A DNA stretch of 64,000 nt from Aquila chrysaetos chrysaetos (GCF_900496995.4 NW_024470325.1:591012-655011); one strand, 5' to 3'. Positions 46,258-57,568 are shown, counted from the first letter of the stretch. The notes: a model not told the origin generated them from the sequence alone. Made by a program: numbers and translations.

Positions 46258-47084
46258 CTACATGACGTACTTTTACAACCAGATTCTCTAGCCGGGACGC
46301 GATATCTTGCCACAGTGTGGCAGCCCAAATGGGTTTACCTCTGTGCTGCCAGTTGCTCTGCTTCCATTGCTGTAACCACCCCCCACAGGGCATTTGCCAC
46401 CATCCATGAGTCAGGATAGAGATAGAGCACTGGCCACTTTTCTCTTTCAGCAATGTCTAACGCTAGCTGGATGGCCTTCACCTCTGCAAACTGACTCGAT
46501 TCACCTTCTCCTTCAGCAGTTTCTGCGACTTGTCATGTAGGACTCCATACAGCAGCCTTCCACCTCCGATGCTTTCCCACAATGCGACAGGACCCATCAG
46601 TGAACAGGGCATATTGCCTCTCATTTTCTGGCAGTTTATTATACAGCGGGGCCTCTTCAGCACGCGTTACCTCCTCCTCTGGTGACGTTCCAAAATCTTT
46701 GCCTTCTGGCCAGTCTGTGATCACTTCTAAAATTCCTGGGTGACTGGGGTTTCCTTTGCAAGCCCGTTGTGTGATCAGTGCAATCCACTTACTCCACGTG
46801 GCATCAGTCGCGTGATGTGTAGAGGAGACCCTCCCTTTGAACATCCAGCCCAGCACTGGCAGTCGGGGTGCTAAGAGGAGCTGTGTTTCAGTACCAACCA
46901 CTTCTGAGGCAGCTCGAACTCCTTCATATGCTGCCAATATCTCTTTTTCAGTTGGAGTACAGCGAGCCTCGGATCCTCGATATCCCCGACTCCAAAACCC
47001 CAGGGGTCGACCTCGGGTCTCCCCGGGTGCTTTCTGCCAGAGGCTCCAGGTAGGGCCATTCTCCCCAGCTGCAGTACAGAGCAC
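46258..47084 (-). pseudogene. ERV RNase H region
   Basis: It contains LFTDGSC, the first catalytic aspartate block of retroviral RNase H, and later HRGKPIW and VKVRHVDAH, the C-terminal part, in a different frame from the start. The same VDAH point is where the chimeric provirus at 20201-21809 switches to another family. Confidence 0.75.
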
Positions 47085-47122
47085 ATTTTTAACATCTTGT
47101 CCTGCCCGGACTGGTCCAAGGG

Positions 47123-48329
47123 CTACTGCATGAACAATCTCCCTGCTTGAATTTGTTCAAAGGCTTGCTGTTGCTCAGGGCCCCATTTAAAATCATTCTT
47201 CTTCCAGGTCACTTGATAGAGAGGGCTTACAATCAGACTGTAATTTGGAATATGCATTCTCCAAAAACCCACAACACCTAAGAAAGCCTGTGTTTCCTTT
47301 CTATTAGTCGGTGGAGACATAGCTGCTATTTTGTTGATCACATCCATTGGGATCTGACGACGTCCACCTTGCCATTTTATTCCTAAAAACAGGATCTCCT
47401 GTGCAGGTCCTTTGACCTTACTTTCTTTTATGGCAAAACCGGCTTTCAGAAGGATTTGGATTATTTTCTTCCCTTTCTCAAAGACTTCTTCTGGCAGTGT
47501 TGCCCCATACAATGATGTCATCAATGTATTGCAGGTGTTCCGGAGCTTCACCTTTTTCCAGTGCAGTCTGGATTAGTCCATGGCAAATGGTGAGGCTGTG
47601 TTTCCACCCCTGGGGCAATCGATTCCAAGTGTACTGGACACCCCTCCAAGTAAAGGCAAACTGTGGACGACACTCTGCTGCCAGAGGGATTGAGAAAAAT
47701 GCATTAGCAATGTCAATTGTAGCATACCACTTGGCTGCCTTTGACTCTAGTTCGTATTGAAGTTCTAGCATATCTGGAACGGCAGCACTCAGCAGTGGCG
47801 TAACTTCATTCAGGCCACGATAGTCAACTGTGAGTCTCCACTCCCCATTAGACTTTCGCACTGGCCATATGGGACTATTAAAGGGTGAGCGAGTTTTGCT
47901 GATCACTCCTTGGCTCTCCAGTTGGCGAATCAACTTGTGGATGCGAATCAGAGAGTCTTGGTTGGTGCGATATTGCCGCCGGTGCACCGTCGTGGTAGCA
48001 ATTGGCACTTGTTGTTCTTCAACCTTCAGCAACCCCACAATCGAAGGGTCTTGAGAGAGACCAGGCAGGGTAGACAGCTGTTCAGTGCCCTCCGTCTCCA
48101 AGGCAGCTATACCAAAAGCCCATCGATACCCCTTCGGGTCCTGAAAATACCCTCTCCTGAGATAGTCTATGCCAAGGGTACACGGAGCCTCCGGACCAGT
48201 CACAATGGGGTGTTTCTGCCATTCATTCCCAGTTAGGCTTACTTCAGCTTCCAATACAGTTAACTCTTGGGATCCCGCTGTCACACCAGAAATACAGATG
48301 GGTTCTGCCCCTTTATAACTTGATGGCAT
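47123..48329 (-). pseudogene. ERV reverse transcriptase
   Basis: Minus strand. The N-terminal fingers contain SPFNSPIWPV and LTVDYRGLN, then LPQGWKHS, and the catalytic YIDD at 47517-47528. A frame change shortly after YIDD (about 47490) moves the rest (FLGIKWQGG, thumb and connection) into another frame. The catalytic motif itself is intact. A short copy of the YIDD region is at 53831-53945. Confidence 0.85.
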
Positions 48330-48480
48330 TAGAGTGCACTGTGCGCCGGTGTCTACTAGAGCCTTCTACTCCTGTGGGTCTAACGTGCCAGGCCATCGAA
48401 TCCACACAGTCCAATAGACCCGGTTATCCCTTTCCTCCACCTGGCTGGAGGCAGGGCCCCTCTAATTCTGGCCAGAGTAT
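48145..48480 (-). pseudogene. ERV aspartic protease
   Basis: The active-site segment ALVDTGAQCTL is readable; DTG is encoded at 48345-48353. An in-frame TAG lies a few codons before it, separating it from the upstream gag-pro frame. A flap-like and C-terminal LGIDYL block continue into the RT frame. Confidence 0.75.
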
Positions 48481-48494
48481 CCGGTATTCACTTC

Positions 48495-50297
48495 TCATAA
48501 AATTGGCTCAGAAGTCCCTTCAAGAGGATCAGAAAGAAGATCAGCCCTTCTACTCTGTTTGGAAACTGGAGCGGCATTTTTCCTAGTAGAATCCCCTTTT
48601 GTGGTGGTTTTTCCTCGCAGCTCACGTACCCGTGCATTTAGGGCCGAGGTAGGTTTTCCATCCCGTTTCTTCATGTCCTCTCCATGATCACATAGGTAAA
48701 ACCACAGGGCACCTCGCGGTGTGTACCTTCTATATTCTCTCTCTTGGGCAGAGGAGCGCTCACTCCTAATAGCTGAGACATTGGTCCTTACAGGTGGGCA
48801 ATAGGACATATCCTCTTTGAATTGCTGGAAATCCTCGGACAGCTTCTCCACAGCTGAAATGCAGGCTTGTAGGGAGGAGGAGAGATTTTCTTCGTATTGA
48901 CGGAGTTGGCGAGCCACTTCATCCACTGTCGGTGCCTCTTCGTCTTTCCAGGTCATTATTGCCAGTGAGTTGGCATAGGACGATGGTGCGCTCCGTACAA
49001 ATTTCCGCCACATGGGTCGTGTGCATTGGACTTCGTCTGGATCTTTGGGTAATTGTGGGTTGTCCGGGTCATGATGAATCGTCTCTAGCACAGCTAATTC
49101 CCTCAGATATTGGATACCTTTTTCCATCGTGGTCCACTTGCTTGATTGACATATAACATCTTCCTTAAAGGGGTACCTTTCCTTCACACTTGACAAGAGT
49201 CGCCTCCACAGGCTGATGGCTTGTGTTCCTCTTCCAATTGCCTTGTCAATGCCACCTTCCCTGGCAAACGATCCCAGCTGCTTGGCTTCCCTACCTTCTA
49301 ATTCCAAGCTATTATCCCCATTGTCCCAGCATCGGAGAAGCCAGGTGATAATATGCTCACCTATACGGCGGCCAAAATCTTTTCGCATATCCCGCAGCTC
49401 ACTCAAGGATAGGGACCGGGTTATTACCTCTGGTTCTGCCTCTTCCTCCTGTTCCCGTGATGACCCTGGTTCACCTTCATCCTTTGCTAAGCGAGCTGAT
49501 TTTTTTGTATATTTCTTTTTCTGTATGGGGGCAACTGATACTGGTGCAGGTTGATCCGCTGGTTCAGTTGCAGTATTGCTCGCCGGGTTTTGGTTTTGGA
49601 TAACCGCAGCGTCTCTCGCCAAGGTTTGGGTAGCAGCGTCTGTCACCAAGGTTTGGGTAGCAGCAGTGCTCGTTGCCGTGGCTGGAGGGGCTGCAGTGCC
49701 TGTTGCCGAGGTTTGGGTATCCACAGTTCTCATTGCCAGGGCTGGAGGGGTCGTGGTGCCTGTCACCAAGGTCTGGGTGGCCGCAGTGCTCATCGTTTTG
49801 TTGTTAGGTCCAGAGACCTTCTCTTCCCCTTGAGGGTGCTGAGTTGTGTCGAACAGGGCTCGATAGGCACGGGCCAGGCCCCAGCACGTTGCAGTGATTT
49901 GTATCTCTCTGGAGCTGCCGGGGTGACAGCATACCTTTTCCAAATATTTTACTAGTTCTTCTGGATTCTGCACTTGTTCAGGGGTGAATTTCCAAAACAT
50001 TGGAGGTGCCCGCTTTTCCAGGTACTTGCCCATCCTACCCCACACACCCTGCCACTCATAATTATCCAGCCTCGGGGCAGACCTCTGGGTGATCTTCTTA
50101 AATAGTTGTTTAACCTTAAACAAGAGCTGAACTACATTCAGGAGCATGCTAATTCCCAGCAGTAGGGCTAGGACCGGGCTGGTATCAACATCCCAAGAGT
50201 ATTCAAATTTTTCAAAATTCCCAAACACCATTGTAACTGGACTGAAGGAGAAAGGAGAGGGGAAGAAAGGTATCCCACTCATAGACTGGTTTTCCAA
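48495..50297 (-). CDS. ERV Gag-like protein, open frame of 600 codons
   Basis: An uninterrupted minus-strand frame in the gag position, starting MENQSMSG. Residues about 36-58 form a hydrophobic segment (LALLLGISMLLNVVQLLF), unusual for Gag, followed by a basic patch. The middle (about residues 165-250) is a Thr/Ala/Pro-rich degenerate repeat (variants of STAATQTLVT). The second half has a capsid-like, mostly helical composition (LRDMRKDFGRRIGEHI, WRRLLSSVKERYPF), and the end is basic. No CCHC zinc knuckle was seen. The frame stays open although pol is broken. The identification rests on position and composition. Confidence 0.7.
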   Translation of the reverse strand: MENQSMSGIPFFPSPFSFSPVTMVFGNFEKFEYSWDVDTSPVLALLLGISMLLNVVQLLFKVKQLFKKITQRSAPRLDNYEWQGVWGRMGKYLEKRAPPMFWKFTPEQVQNPEELVKYLEKVCCHPGSSREIQITATCWGLARAYRALFDTTQHPQGEEKVSGPNNKTMSTAATQTLVTGTTTPPALAMRTVDTQTSATGTAAPPATATSTAATQTLVTDAATQTLARDAAVIQNQNPASNTATEPADQPAPVSVAPIQKKKYTKKSARLAKDEGEPGSSREQEEEAEPEVITRSLSLSELRDMRKDFGRRIGEHIITWLLRCWDNGDNSLELEGREAKQLGSFAREGGIDKAIGRGTQAISLWRRLLSSVKERYPFKEDVICQSSKWTTMEKGIQYLRELAVLETIHHDPDNPQLPKDPDEVQCTRPMWRKFVRSAPSSYANSLAIMTWKDEEAPTVDEVARQLRQYEENLSSSLQACISAVEKLSEDFQQFKEDMSYCPPVRTNVSAIRSERSSAQEREYRRYTPRGALWFYLCDHGEDMKKRDGKPTSALNARVRELRGKTTTKGDSTRKNAAPVSKQSRRADLLSDPLEGTSEPIL

Positions 50298-50668
50298 GGA
50301 GGAAAGGTAAATGGTATAATTATTAATAGTTTCCCACAGATGGCTCCCGCACTATAAAGGTGACAATGCTGAGTGCAAATACCGGATTAATTCCACAGCT
50401 GATGACTTTATCATACCATAAACCAGTGTTATACAATACATCAAAGCGAAAACCTTAATCCACCTCCCACAGATGATAAGCAGCAGAAGAGGGACTACAT
50501 ACAGCAAGCGAGGTGATACATAACAGAACTTTAAAAACCAGAGCAACAACTCTAAGAACACATAAATCAGCATAATGACCAGCGACTATTAGACCAATAT
50601 AATGAATGCTTATAACAAATTTGTTTTAACGAGCTCTGGTCAGGTTTGCCGTTATCTCAACCTTTCGG
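50298..50668 (-). other. ERV 5' leader
   Basis: Non-coding sequence between the primer site and gag. It is closely similar to 21060-21219 in the chimeric provirus. Confidence 0.6.
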
Positions 50669-50686
50669 GCGCCACGTTGGGTGCCA
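50669..50686 (-). other. ERV primer binding site, tRNA-Lys type
   Basis: The minus strand reads TGGCACCCAACGTGGCGC, two mismatches from the complement of the tRNA-Lys(CTT) 3' end, eight bases inside the 5' LTR. Confidence 0.75.
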
Positions 50687-50694
50687 AAATGGAC

Positions 50695-51276
50695 TGTTGT
50701 GGTTTAACCCCAGCCAGCAACTAAGCACCACGAAGCCGCTCACTCACTCTCCCCCCCACCCAGTGGGATGGGGGAGAAAATCGGGAAAAAGCAGCAAAAC
50801 CCATGGGTTGAGATAAGAACAGTTTAACAGAACAGAAAAGAAGAAACTAATCATGATAATGATAACACTAATTAAATGACAACAGCAATAATGAAAGGAT
50901 TGGAATGTACAATTGATGCGCAGTGCAATTGTTCACCACTCGCCGACCGGCACCCAGCTAGTCCCCCGGGCGGCGATTCCCTGCCCCCACTTCCCAGTTC
51001 CTATACTAGATGGGACGTCCCATGGTATGGAATACCCCGTTGGCCAGTTTGGGTCAGGTGCCCTGGCTGTGTCTTGTGCCAACTTCTTGTGCCCCTCCAG
51101 CTTTCTCGCTGGCTGAGCATGAGAAGCTGAAAACTCCTTGACATTAGTCTAAACACTACTTAGCAACAACTGAAAACATCGGTGTTATCAACATTCTTCA
51201 CATACTGAGCTCAAAACATAGCACCGTACCAGCTACTAGGAAGACAGTTAACTCTATCCCAGCTGAAACTAGGACA
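50695..51276 (-). mobile_element. ERV 5' LTR (family 1, subgroup II)
   Basis: 582 bp. It shares diagnostic bases (gagttaac, aacggggtatt, gggacgtccc, cttcgtgg, ccacaaca) with the solo LTR at 56988-57568, from which it differs by roughly 23 positions, against roughly 34 from its own 3' LTR. Its outer edge directly abuts minisatellite array 2. Confidence 0.88.
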
Positions 51277-53830
51277 ACCTGGTGTCACAATGGGCGTGCG
51301 GGGGTAGACCCACCCTCCCTACCTGAAACGCTGGGGTAGGACTGGCAACCCTACCTTATGCTCCAGGGTACTACCGTTGCCCCTACTGGTACTCCCGGCT
51401 AGTACCGGTACCTCTGCTGGTACTCCCGGCTAGTACTGATACCACTACTGGTACTCCCAGGTACACCTGGTGTCACAGTGTACACGTGTGGGTAGACCCA
51501 CCCTCCCTACCTGACCCTCTTGGTTAGGCCTGGTGACCCTACCTGATGCTCCGGGGTACTGCCATTACCCCTACTGCTACTCCGGGGTAGTTCCGGTACC
51601 ACTACTGGCACCCCCGGGTACAACTGGTGTCACAATGGGCGCGTGGGGATAGATTTACCCTCCCTACCTGAAAATCTGGGGTTGGCCTGGCGACCCGACC
51701 TGATAGTCCGACGTAGTACTGTTACCGCTACTGGTACTCTCGGCTAGTACCGGTACCCCTACGGGTACACCTTGTATCACAATGGGCACATGGGGTAGAC
51801 CCGCCGTCCCTATGTGAAACTCAAGGGTAGGCCTGGCGACACTACCTGATGCTCCAGGGTAGTACCGTTACCCCTACTGGTACTCCCGGCTAGTACCGGT
51901 ACCTCTGATGGTACTCCTGGCTAGTACCGGTATCACTACTGGTACTCCCGGGTACACCTGGTGTCACAGTGTACACGTGGGGGTAGACCCACCCTCCCTA
52001 CCTGACCCTCTGGGGTAGGCCTGGTGACCCTACCTGATGCTCCGGGGTACTGCCATTATCCCTACTGGTACTCCGGTCTAGTTCCGGTACCACTACTGGT
52101 GCTCCCGGGTACAACTGGTGTCACGATGGGCGTGTGGGGTAACGGTACTACCCTGGAGCATCAGGTAGGGTCACCAGGCCTACCCCAGAGGGTCAGGTAG
52201 GGACGCCAGGCTTAACCACAGAGGGTCAGGTAGGGAGGGCAGGTCTACGCCGATGCGTGCACACTGTGACACCAGGTGTACCCCGGAGTAAAAGTGGGGG
52301 TACCGGTACTAGCCGGGAGTACAAGCAGAGGTACCGGTACTAGAAGGGAGTACCAGTAGGGGTACAGGAACTACACCGGAGTACCAGAAGGGGTAACAGT
52401 ACGCCAGGTCTACCCCACAGGGTCAGGTATGGAGGGCGGGTCTACGCCCACGCACCCTTTGTGACACACGTTGTACCTGGGAGTACCAGCAGTGGTACCG
52501 GAACTACCCAGGAGTACCAGTACGGGCAACAGTAGCACCCCAGAGCATCAGGTAGGGATGCCAGGCCTACCCCGGAGCATCAGATAGGGACACCAGAGCA
52601 ACACCAGAAGTTAAGGTAGGGAGGGCGGGTCTTCCCCCGCACGCCCATTGTGACACCAGGTGTACCCCAGACTACCAGTAGGGGTACCGGTACTAGCCGG
52701 GAGTACCAGCAGGGATAACGGTACTACCCCGGAGCATCAGGTAGGGTCACCCGGCCTACCCCAGACGGTCAGGTAGGGAGGGCAAGTCTACCCCCGCGCA
52801 CCCATTGTGACACCAGTTGTACCCGGGAGTACCAGTAGGGGTACCGGAACTACTACAGAGTACCAGTAGGGGTAACGGTACAACCCTGGAGCATCAGGTA
52901 GGGTCACCAGGCCTACCCCAGAGGTTCAGGGAGGGAGGGCAGGTCTACCCCTGCGCGCCCATTGTGACACCATTTGTATCTGGGAGCACGAGCAGGTGTA
53001 CCGGAACTACCCCAGAGTACCAGTAGGGGTAACAGTACTACCCTGAAGCATCAGGTAGGGATGCCAGGTCTAGCCCGCCTTTGCCTGTAGGGAGGCCATG
53101 TTTACCCAGCCCTTGTGGGTAGAGAGGCCAGGTCTGACCCGCCTTTGCGTGTAGGGAGGCCTGCTCTACCCCCCGCGCGGTTAGTGAGGGCAGGTCTTCC
53201 ACGCCTGTGCCGGTTGGAATGCCAGGTCTACCCCGTCCGATGGGTGTGGATGCCAGGTCTACCTCGCCCGCACCAGTAGAGAGGCCAGGTCTACCCTGCC
53301 CACGCGGGTTGGGAGGCCATGTCTACCCCGCCCGCGCAGGTAGGGATGCCAGATCTACCCCGTCCTTGCCGGTAGGGAGGCCAGGTCTACCCCAGCTGTG
53401 CTAGTATGGAGGCCAGGTCTACCTTGCCCGCATGGGTATGGAGGACACATCTACCCAGCCTGGGCGGGCAGGGAGGCCGGGTCTTCCCCAGCTGTGCTGG
53501 TAGGGAGTCGAGGTCTACCCTGCCCTTGCCAGTAGGGAGGCAAAGTCTACCCCGCTCACGCCAGTAGGGAGGCCAGGTCTACCCAGCCTGCGTGGGTAGG
53601 GAGGTCAGGTCTACGCCGACATTGCCAGTAGGGTGGTCAGGTTTACCCCACCCACTTGGGTAGAGAGGCCAGATCTACCCTGCTCGCGCTGGCAGGGAGG
53701 CCAGGTCTGCCCCTCTCGCCTTTGCAGGGAGGCCAGGTCTACCCCACACGGGAGGGTAGGAAGGCCAGGTCTACCCCGCCCACACGGGTATTGAGGCCAG
53801 GTCTACCCTGCCCGCACCGGCATGGAGGCT
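51277..53830. repeat. GC-rich minisatellite array 2, internally inverted
   Basis: About 2.55 kb of the same unit types as array 1. From 51277 to about 52138 higher-order units of roughly 147-188 bp begin with ggtgtcacaatgggcg and run in one orientation. From about 52139 the units are reverse-complemented (gagcatcaggtaggg orientation, as in array 1). From about 53060 the array becomes a 32-bp unit beginning gggaggccaggtctacccc. The left edge touches the ERV LTR; the right edge touches a retroviral RT fragment. Confidence 0.9.
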
Positions 53831-53945
53831 ATGATGTCATCTATGTATTGTAAATGTTCAGGGGCATCGCCTTGTTCCAGTGCAGTTTGGATTAGTCCAT
53901 GACAAAAGATAGGGCTGTGCTTCCACCCCTGGGGCATGGAAAATT
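53831..53945 (-). pseudogene. retroviral RT fragment (YIDD region)
   Basis: About 110 bp matching 47510-47625 of the large ERV (gatgtcatctatgtattg, agtgcagtttggattagtcc, ttccacccctggggca). It starts immediately at the end of the minisatellite. Confidence 0.85.
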
Positions 53946-54780
53946 GTATGGCTGCCTCAGGGTTGTGCATTTCTGCTTAGAGCATAAGATTCTGGGAATT
54001 TGAATGGCAGAGAGCTTATTAAAAATCGGCTCTCCCGTGATGATTTTACTCCTTTATGATGCAAGAACCTCACTACAAGATGATGTAATTTGAAACTTCT
54101 GTGAATTTTCTGAATGAAGGTATTAAAGAGGAGGCACAAAATCATAACCACTGTTCAATTTAATTTCAGGCAATATAAACTTTTTAACAAGGAGTTGCAT
54201 GCTGTTTTTATCGCTGCTCAAATTAAAACATTGTCTTTTTTGGCTTACATGGTAAGAATTTACCAGGTAGGTTGCATCTTTGTTACATTGTTACTCTTAG
54301 TGCAACAGATCTCTAGTTACTTTATGGCAGGCAAGTGACCAGCAGCATGACTGCAGTGCATCAGGGATTGGAGAGAAGAGCATTTGTGCAGCAAATCTGA
54401 AGATAGGGCTATACTTGGTTGTCCTTTCAGAAGTATTCTCATGTGAATGCAAAGTGAAAAGGTGTCATTCCTCCTGCTCCAGGCATTTATGGAATGGCTA
54501 TTTTATTTTAGTTTTACAGATAGACGACTTAAAGAGAAACAGATTAATTTAAATTAAATGTTATCTTGCAAATGTAAAGCAAGCCTTTGCTAAAACACCT
54601 AAACCACCTTTCATTTGGTGTTTTGAAGGCTGTGCTCATGGTGGATCCTACCTGGGTCTGTAAAGCCCTGCGCCTCCTCATGCTGTTATCTTGGGAGAGA
54701 CACCACCATCAGGGTGAGCTATCTGCACACAGGCACTAACAGCCGATAAAATGGAGCTTCAGTCCAGAGGGCCCCGAGAA
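53946..54780. other. no gene recognised
   Basis: AT-richer unique-looking sequence. No family was assigned. Confidence 0.45.
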
Positions 54781-55970
54781 ACTCTGGGACTCTGGCCAAC
54801 AGAAACCTCTTGAAGTTTATAAGGAGGAGTGGACAGTCCTGCATTAGGAGGAAGAATAATCTCGTTCATCAGAGCAGGCTTGGACCTGACCGGCTGAGCA
54901 GTGACGCTGAGGAGAAGGCCCTGGGCACTACAAGGGACACCATACCAGCCAGTGGTGCATGCTTGCCATGAACAAGGCCACCTGCATACAGGTCTGCCTT
55001 AGGATGAGCATGGCCACCCAGACTATCCTGAGACTGGTTGAGGTGTGGTTTCATGGTTTCAGAGGTGGGGGAGTTTTTCTCAAAATTGGGAAACAATACG
55101 AGAAAAAAATAATGGCACAAAGTGGAGCCTTGGAAGTTGAGGCTGGACATGAGGATTTCACGTCACTTTGAGTTACCGGCAACGTCACTCCAAGTGCAGT
55201 GCTGTGGTAGAATAGTCCACCCAGAAAAAGTCTGGATTAGCTGGAGCTTTGTATTTCAAAGAACAGCCTGTGAGGATGGAGAGATAGCAGTAAGGGTAGG
55301 AAGATGCTCAAGTGAGAGCAAGGTTGGTAAGCACAGTGGACATCAACAGCCTTCAAGGAAACAGGTGCAGGCATAGGACACCACAGGACAGCCTGTGGTG
55401 GAGATGGTCAAGGGAGCTGACAAGGTTGAAAGCCCCCAGGAGAGCGGAATTCTTTCTCCAGGTGGCTGTGGCTGTTGTCTGTGTCACCAAGGCCTATTGG
55501 GAGACACCTAACCCTTACAGCACTATGCCGTCATGGCCTCCTTGTCTCCACCCAAGAGCCTGGGAGGTGTCATACCATAGTCCTGCACTTGGCATTGCAA
55601 GTCCTTACAAAACACTGCAGCAGGAAGAGCCCTGAGCCATGGGTGTGGGACAGGATCTCCCTTCCCAAGGGCTAGGGGCCAGAGCCTGGCCCTTTGGCTT
55701 GATAAGACACATGCCGGTTTACTCAGCCTCCAGAGCCACCTTTACATTGCCGTTGCCTACCTTTCATCACTGCCTCCTGTTTTCTGCTTTAACCAGCCCC
55801 CAGGGTTGCTTTGTCAGTAATGTCCCTCAGTGGGACCCATTAATGCTCCAAGACACTTTGGAATTTGCATCTGAATGCAAATTTGAGTGCTTGAGAGGTT
55901 TCATCAACTTTCTCTCAGGGTCTGAGGCTCATGGATTTAGCGTCAAAGCCACCAGAGGGGTCATTAAAAT
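54780..55970 (+). repeat. paralogous segment (partner at 28440-29640), with CR1
   Basis: It matches 28440-29640 over about 1.1 kb. The part at 54960-55260 is a diverged CR1 3' region (ggatgagcatggccacccag). Confidence 0.6.
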
Positions 55971-55974
55971 GCCT

Positions 55975-56785
55975 TGGGCTGGGCCTCTGCTGCTGAGCTG
56001 GTCCAGGCTGCTGGGAGGGAAGGAGCTGATGGCAAGTGGCCTGCGCTGCAGAGAGACAGCTCTGCCCAGGGGCAGCTCCTCTGCAAAGAGCAGCAGGGCG
56101 AAGGGCACTCCCAGGGTATCTCAGGGCAATGAGCAAGGCAGATTAAGAGCTTAAAGGCAGTCAGGATTGGGAGGATGACTGAGAGCTCAAAAGAGGAGAA
56201 ATCATTGCAGCTCTTGACACGGTAAGTCTCTGGGTGCAGGGCAATGCAGCTGTAGTTCCTGGAGGCATCTCCTAAAGCTGGCACAGCCCACAGCTTGTGT
56301 TATCTGTAAGGAGGGGGCTTTTTTTAGGCAATTTTGAATAGCTGTGAAGCCCCAGTGTGTGGCTAGAGGTGCCCAGGGCTGTATTTCAGAGCAGGCTCCC
56401 TGCACTCCAGGGGACTGTGTGCTGGGGCAGGGACTCTGCTGCCTTCCAGGCTCAGCACTCAGCCTGCCTGGGGAGCTCCCCATGGCACTGCAAGGAGAAG
56501 CTCTGGGTGGAAGGAGCAACCCCCAGTAGTGCAGGGCAGGGTCGTTCTGCTCTCAAGAGGGTGCTGTGCAGGTCAGGGCTGTTCACAGCTCCAGATCACC
56601 CCTGGGACACTTCACAGGGCACTTTTCAAGACGGACATCAAGGCAGGGGCTACCTGGGAGTCAAGGTGCTTTCCAAGGTTGGTGCTTTCACTTTCCAGCT
56701 GTGATGGTGGGTGGAAATGGTAATGGAGCTGTCAGGTTTGCACAAGAGACCGAGACTCCTACGGTATTACAGTGAGTGATGAATA
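55975..56785 (+). repeat. OR 5' flank block, copy 2
   Basis: Paralogue of 2050-2700, with the conserved GGTAAGTCTC at 56221. It lies about 1.9 kb upstream of the second OR gene once the solo LTR at 56988 is included. Confidence 0.65.
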
Positions 56786-56987
56786 GGTTTTTCAAGGGAA
56801 AAAAAAAACCGATAAAGTCACTTCAGCCACCTCAGCCTACAGAAAGCATTATCATCATTGTTGTGGTCCCTTCAGGGTTTATCTGCTATTCTCTGTAACA
56901 CTTGCCAGCACGGAGATCCCCCTGGGCAGTGCCTTGCTGCCAGAAGATGTCTGCAGGGCAGAGCTGAGCACACACTGGGTGGGATGG

Positions 56988-57568
56988 TGTCCTGGTTTCA
57001 GCTGGGATAGAGTTAACTGTCTTCCTAGTAGCTGGTACGGTGCTATGTTTTGAGTTCAATATGAGAAGAATGTTGATAACACTGATGTTTTCAGTTGTTG
57101 CTAAGTAGTGTTTAGACTGAAGTCAAGGATTTTTCAGCTTCTCGTCCCCAGCCAGCGAGAAAGCTGGAGGGGCACAAGAAGTTGGCACAGGACACAGCCA
57201 GGGCACCTGACCCAAACTGGCCAACGGGGTATTCCATACCATGGGACGTCCCATCTAGTATAGGAACTGGGAAGTGGGGGCAGGGAATCGCCGCCCGGGG
57301 GACTAGCTGGGTGCCGGTCGGCGGGTGGTGAACAATTGCACTGCGCATCATTTGTACATTCCAATCCTTTCATTATTGCTGTTGTCATTTTATTAGTGTT
57401 ATCATTATCATTATTAGTTTCTTCTTTTCTGTTCTATTAAACCGTTCTTATCTCAATCCATGAGTTTTACTTCTTTTTCCGATTTTCTCCCCCATCCCAC
57501 TGGGTGGGGGGGAGAGTGAGTGAGCGGCTTCGTGGTGCTTAGTTGCTGGCTGGGGTTAAACCACAACA
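56988..57568 (+). mobile_element. solo LTR, family 1, subgroup II
   Basis: 581 bp, TGTCCTGGTTTCAGC to AACCACAACA, flanked by a perfect 5-bp target-site duplication GATGG (56983-56987 and 57569-57573). It lies between the duplicated OR flank and the OR gene and could affect its transcription. Confidence 0.93.

Larger units (their letters stand above)
44150..51276 (-). mobile_element. endogenous retrovirus, ERV-L-like, gag-pro-pol, no env
   Basis: A 7.1-kb provirus on the minus strand: 5' LTR (50695-51276), lysine-type primer site, gag-like frame, protease, reverse transcriptase, RNase H, integrase, a purine-rich tract near 44731-44746, and 3' LTR (44150-44730). Gene content without env, and LTRs of the type common in neoavian ERV-L elements, suggest class III; the lysine primer site is more usual for class II, so the class is provisional. 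pol is broken by frame shifts and stops. Flanks GCGAT and ACCTG do not match, so there is no target-site duplication. The two LTRs differ at roughly 34 of 581 positions by eye. Confidence 0.88.
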
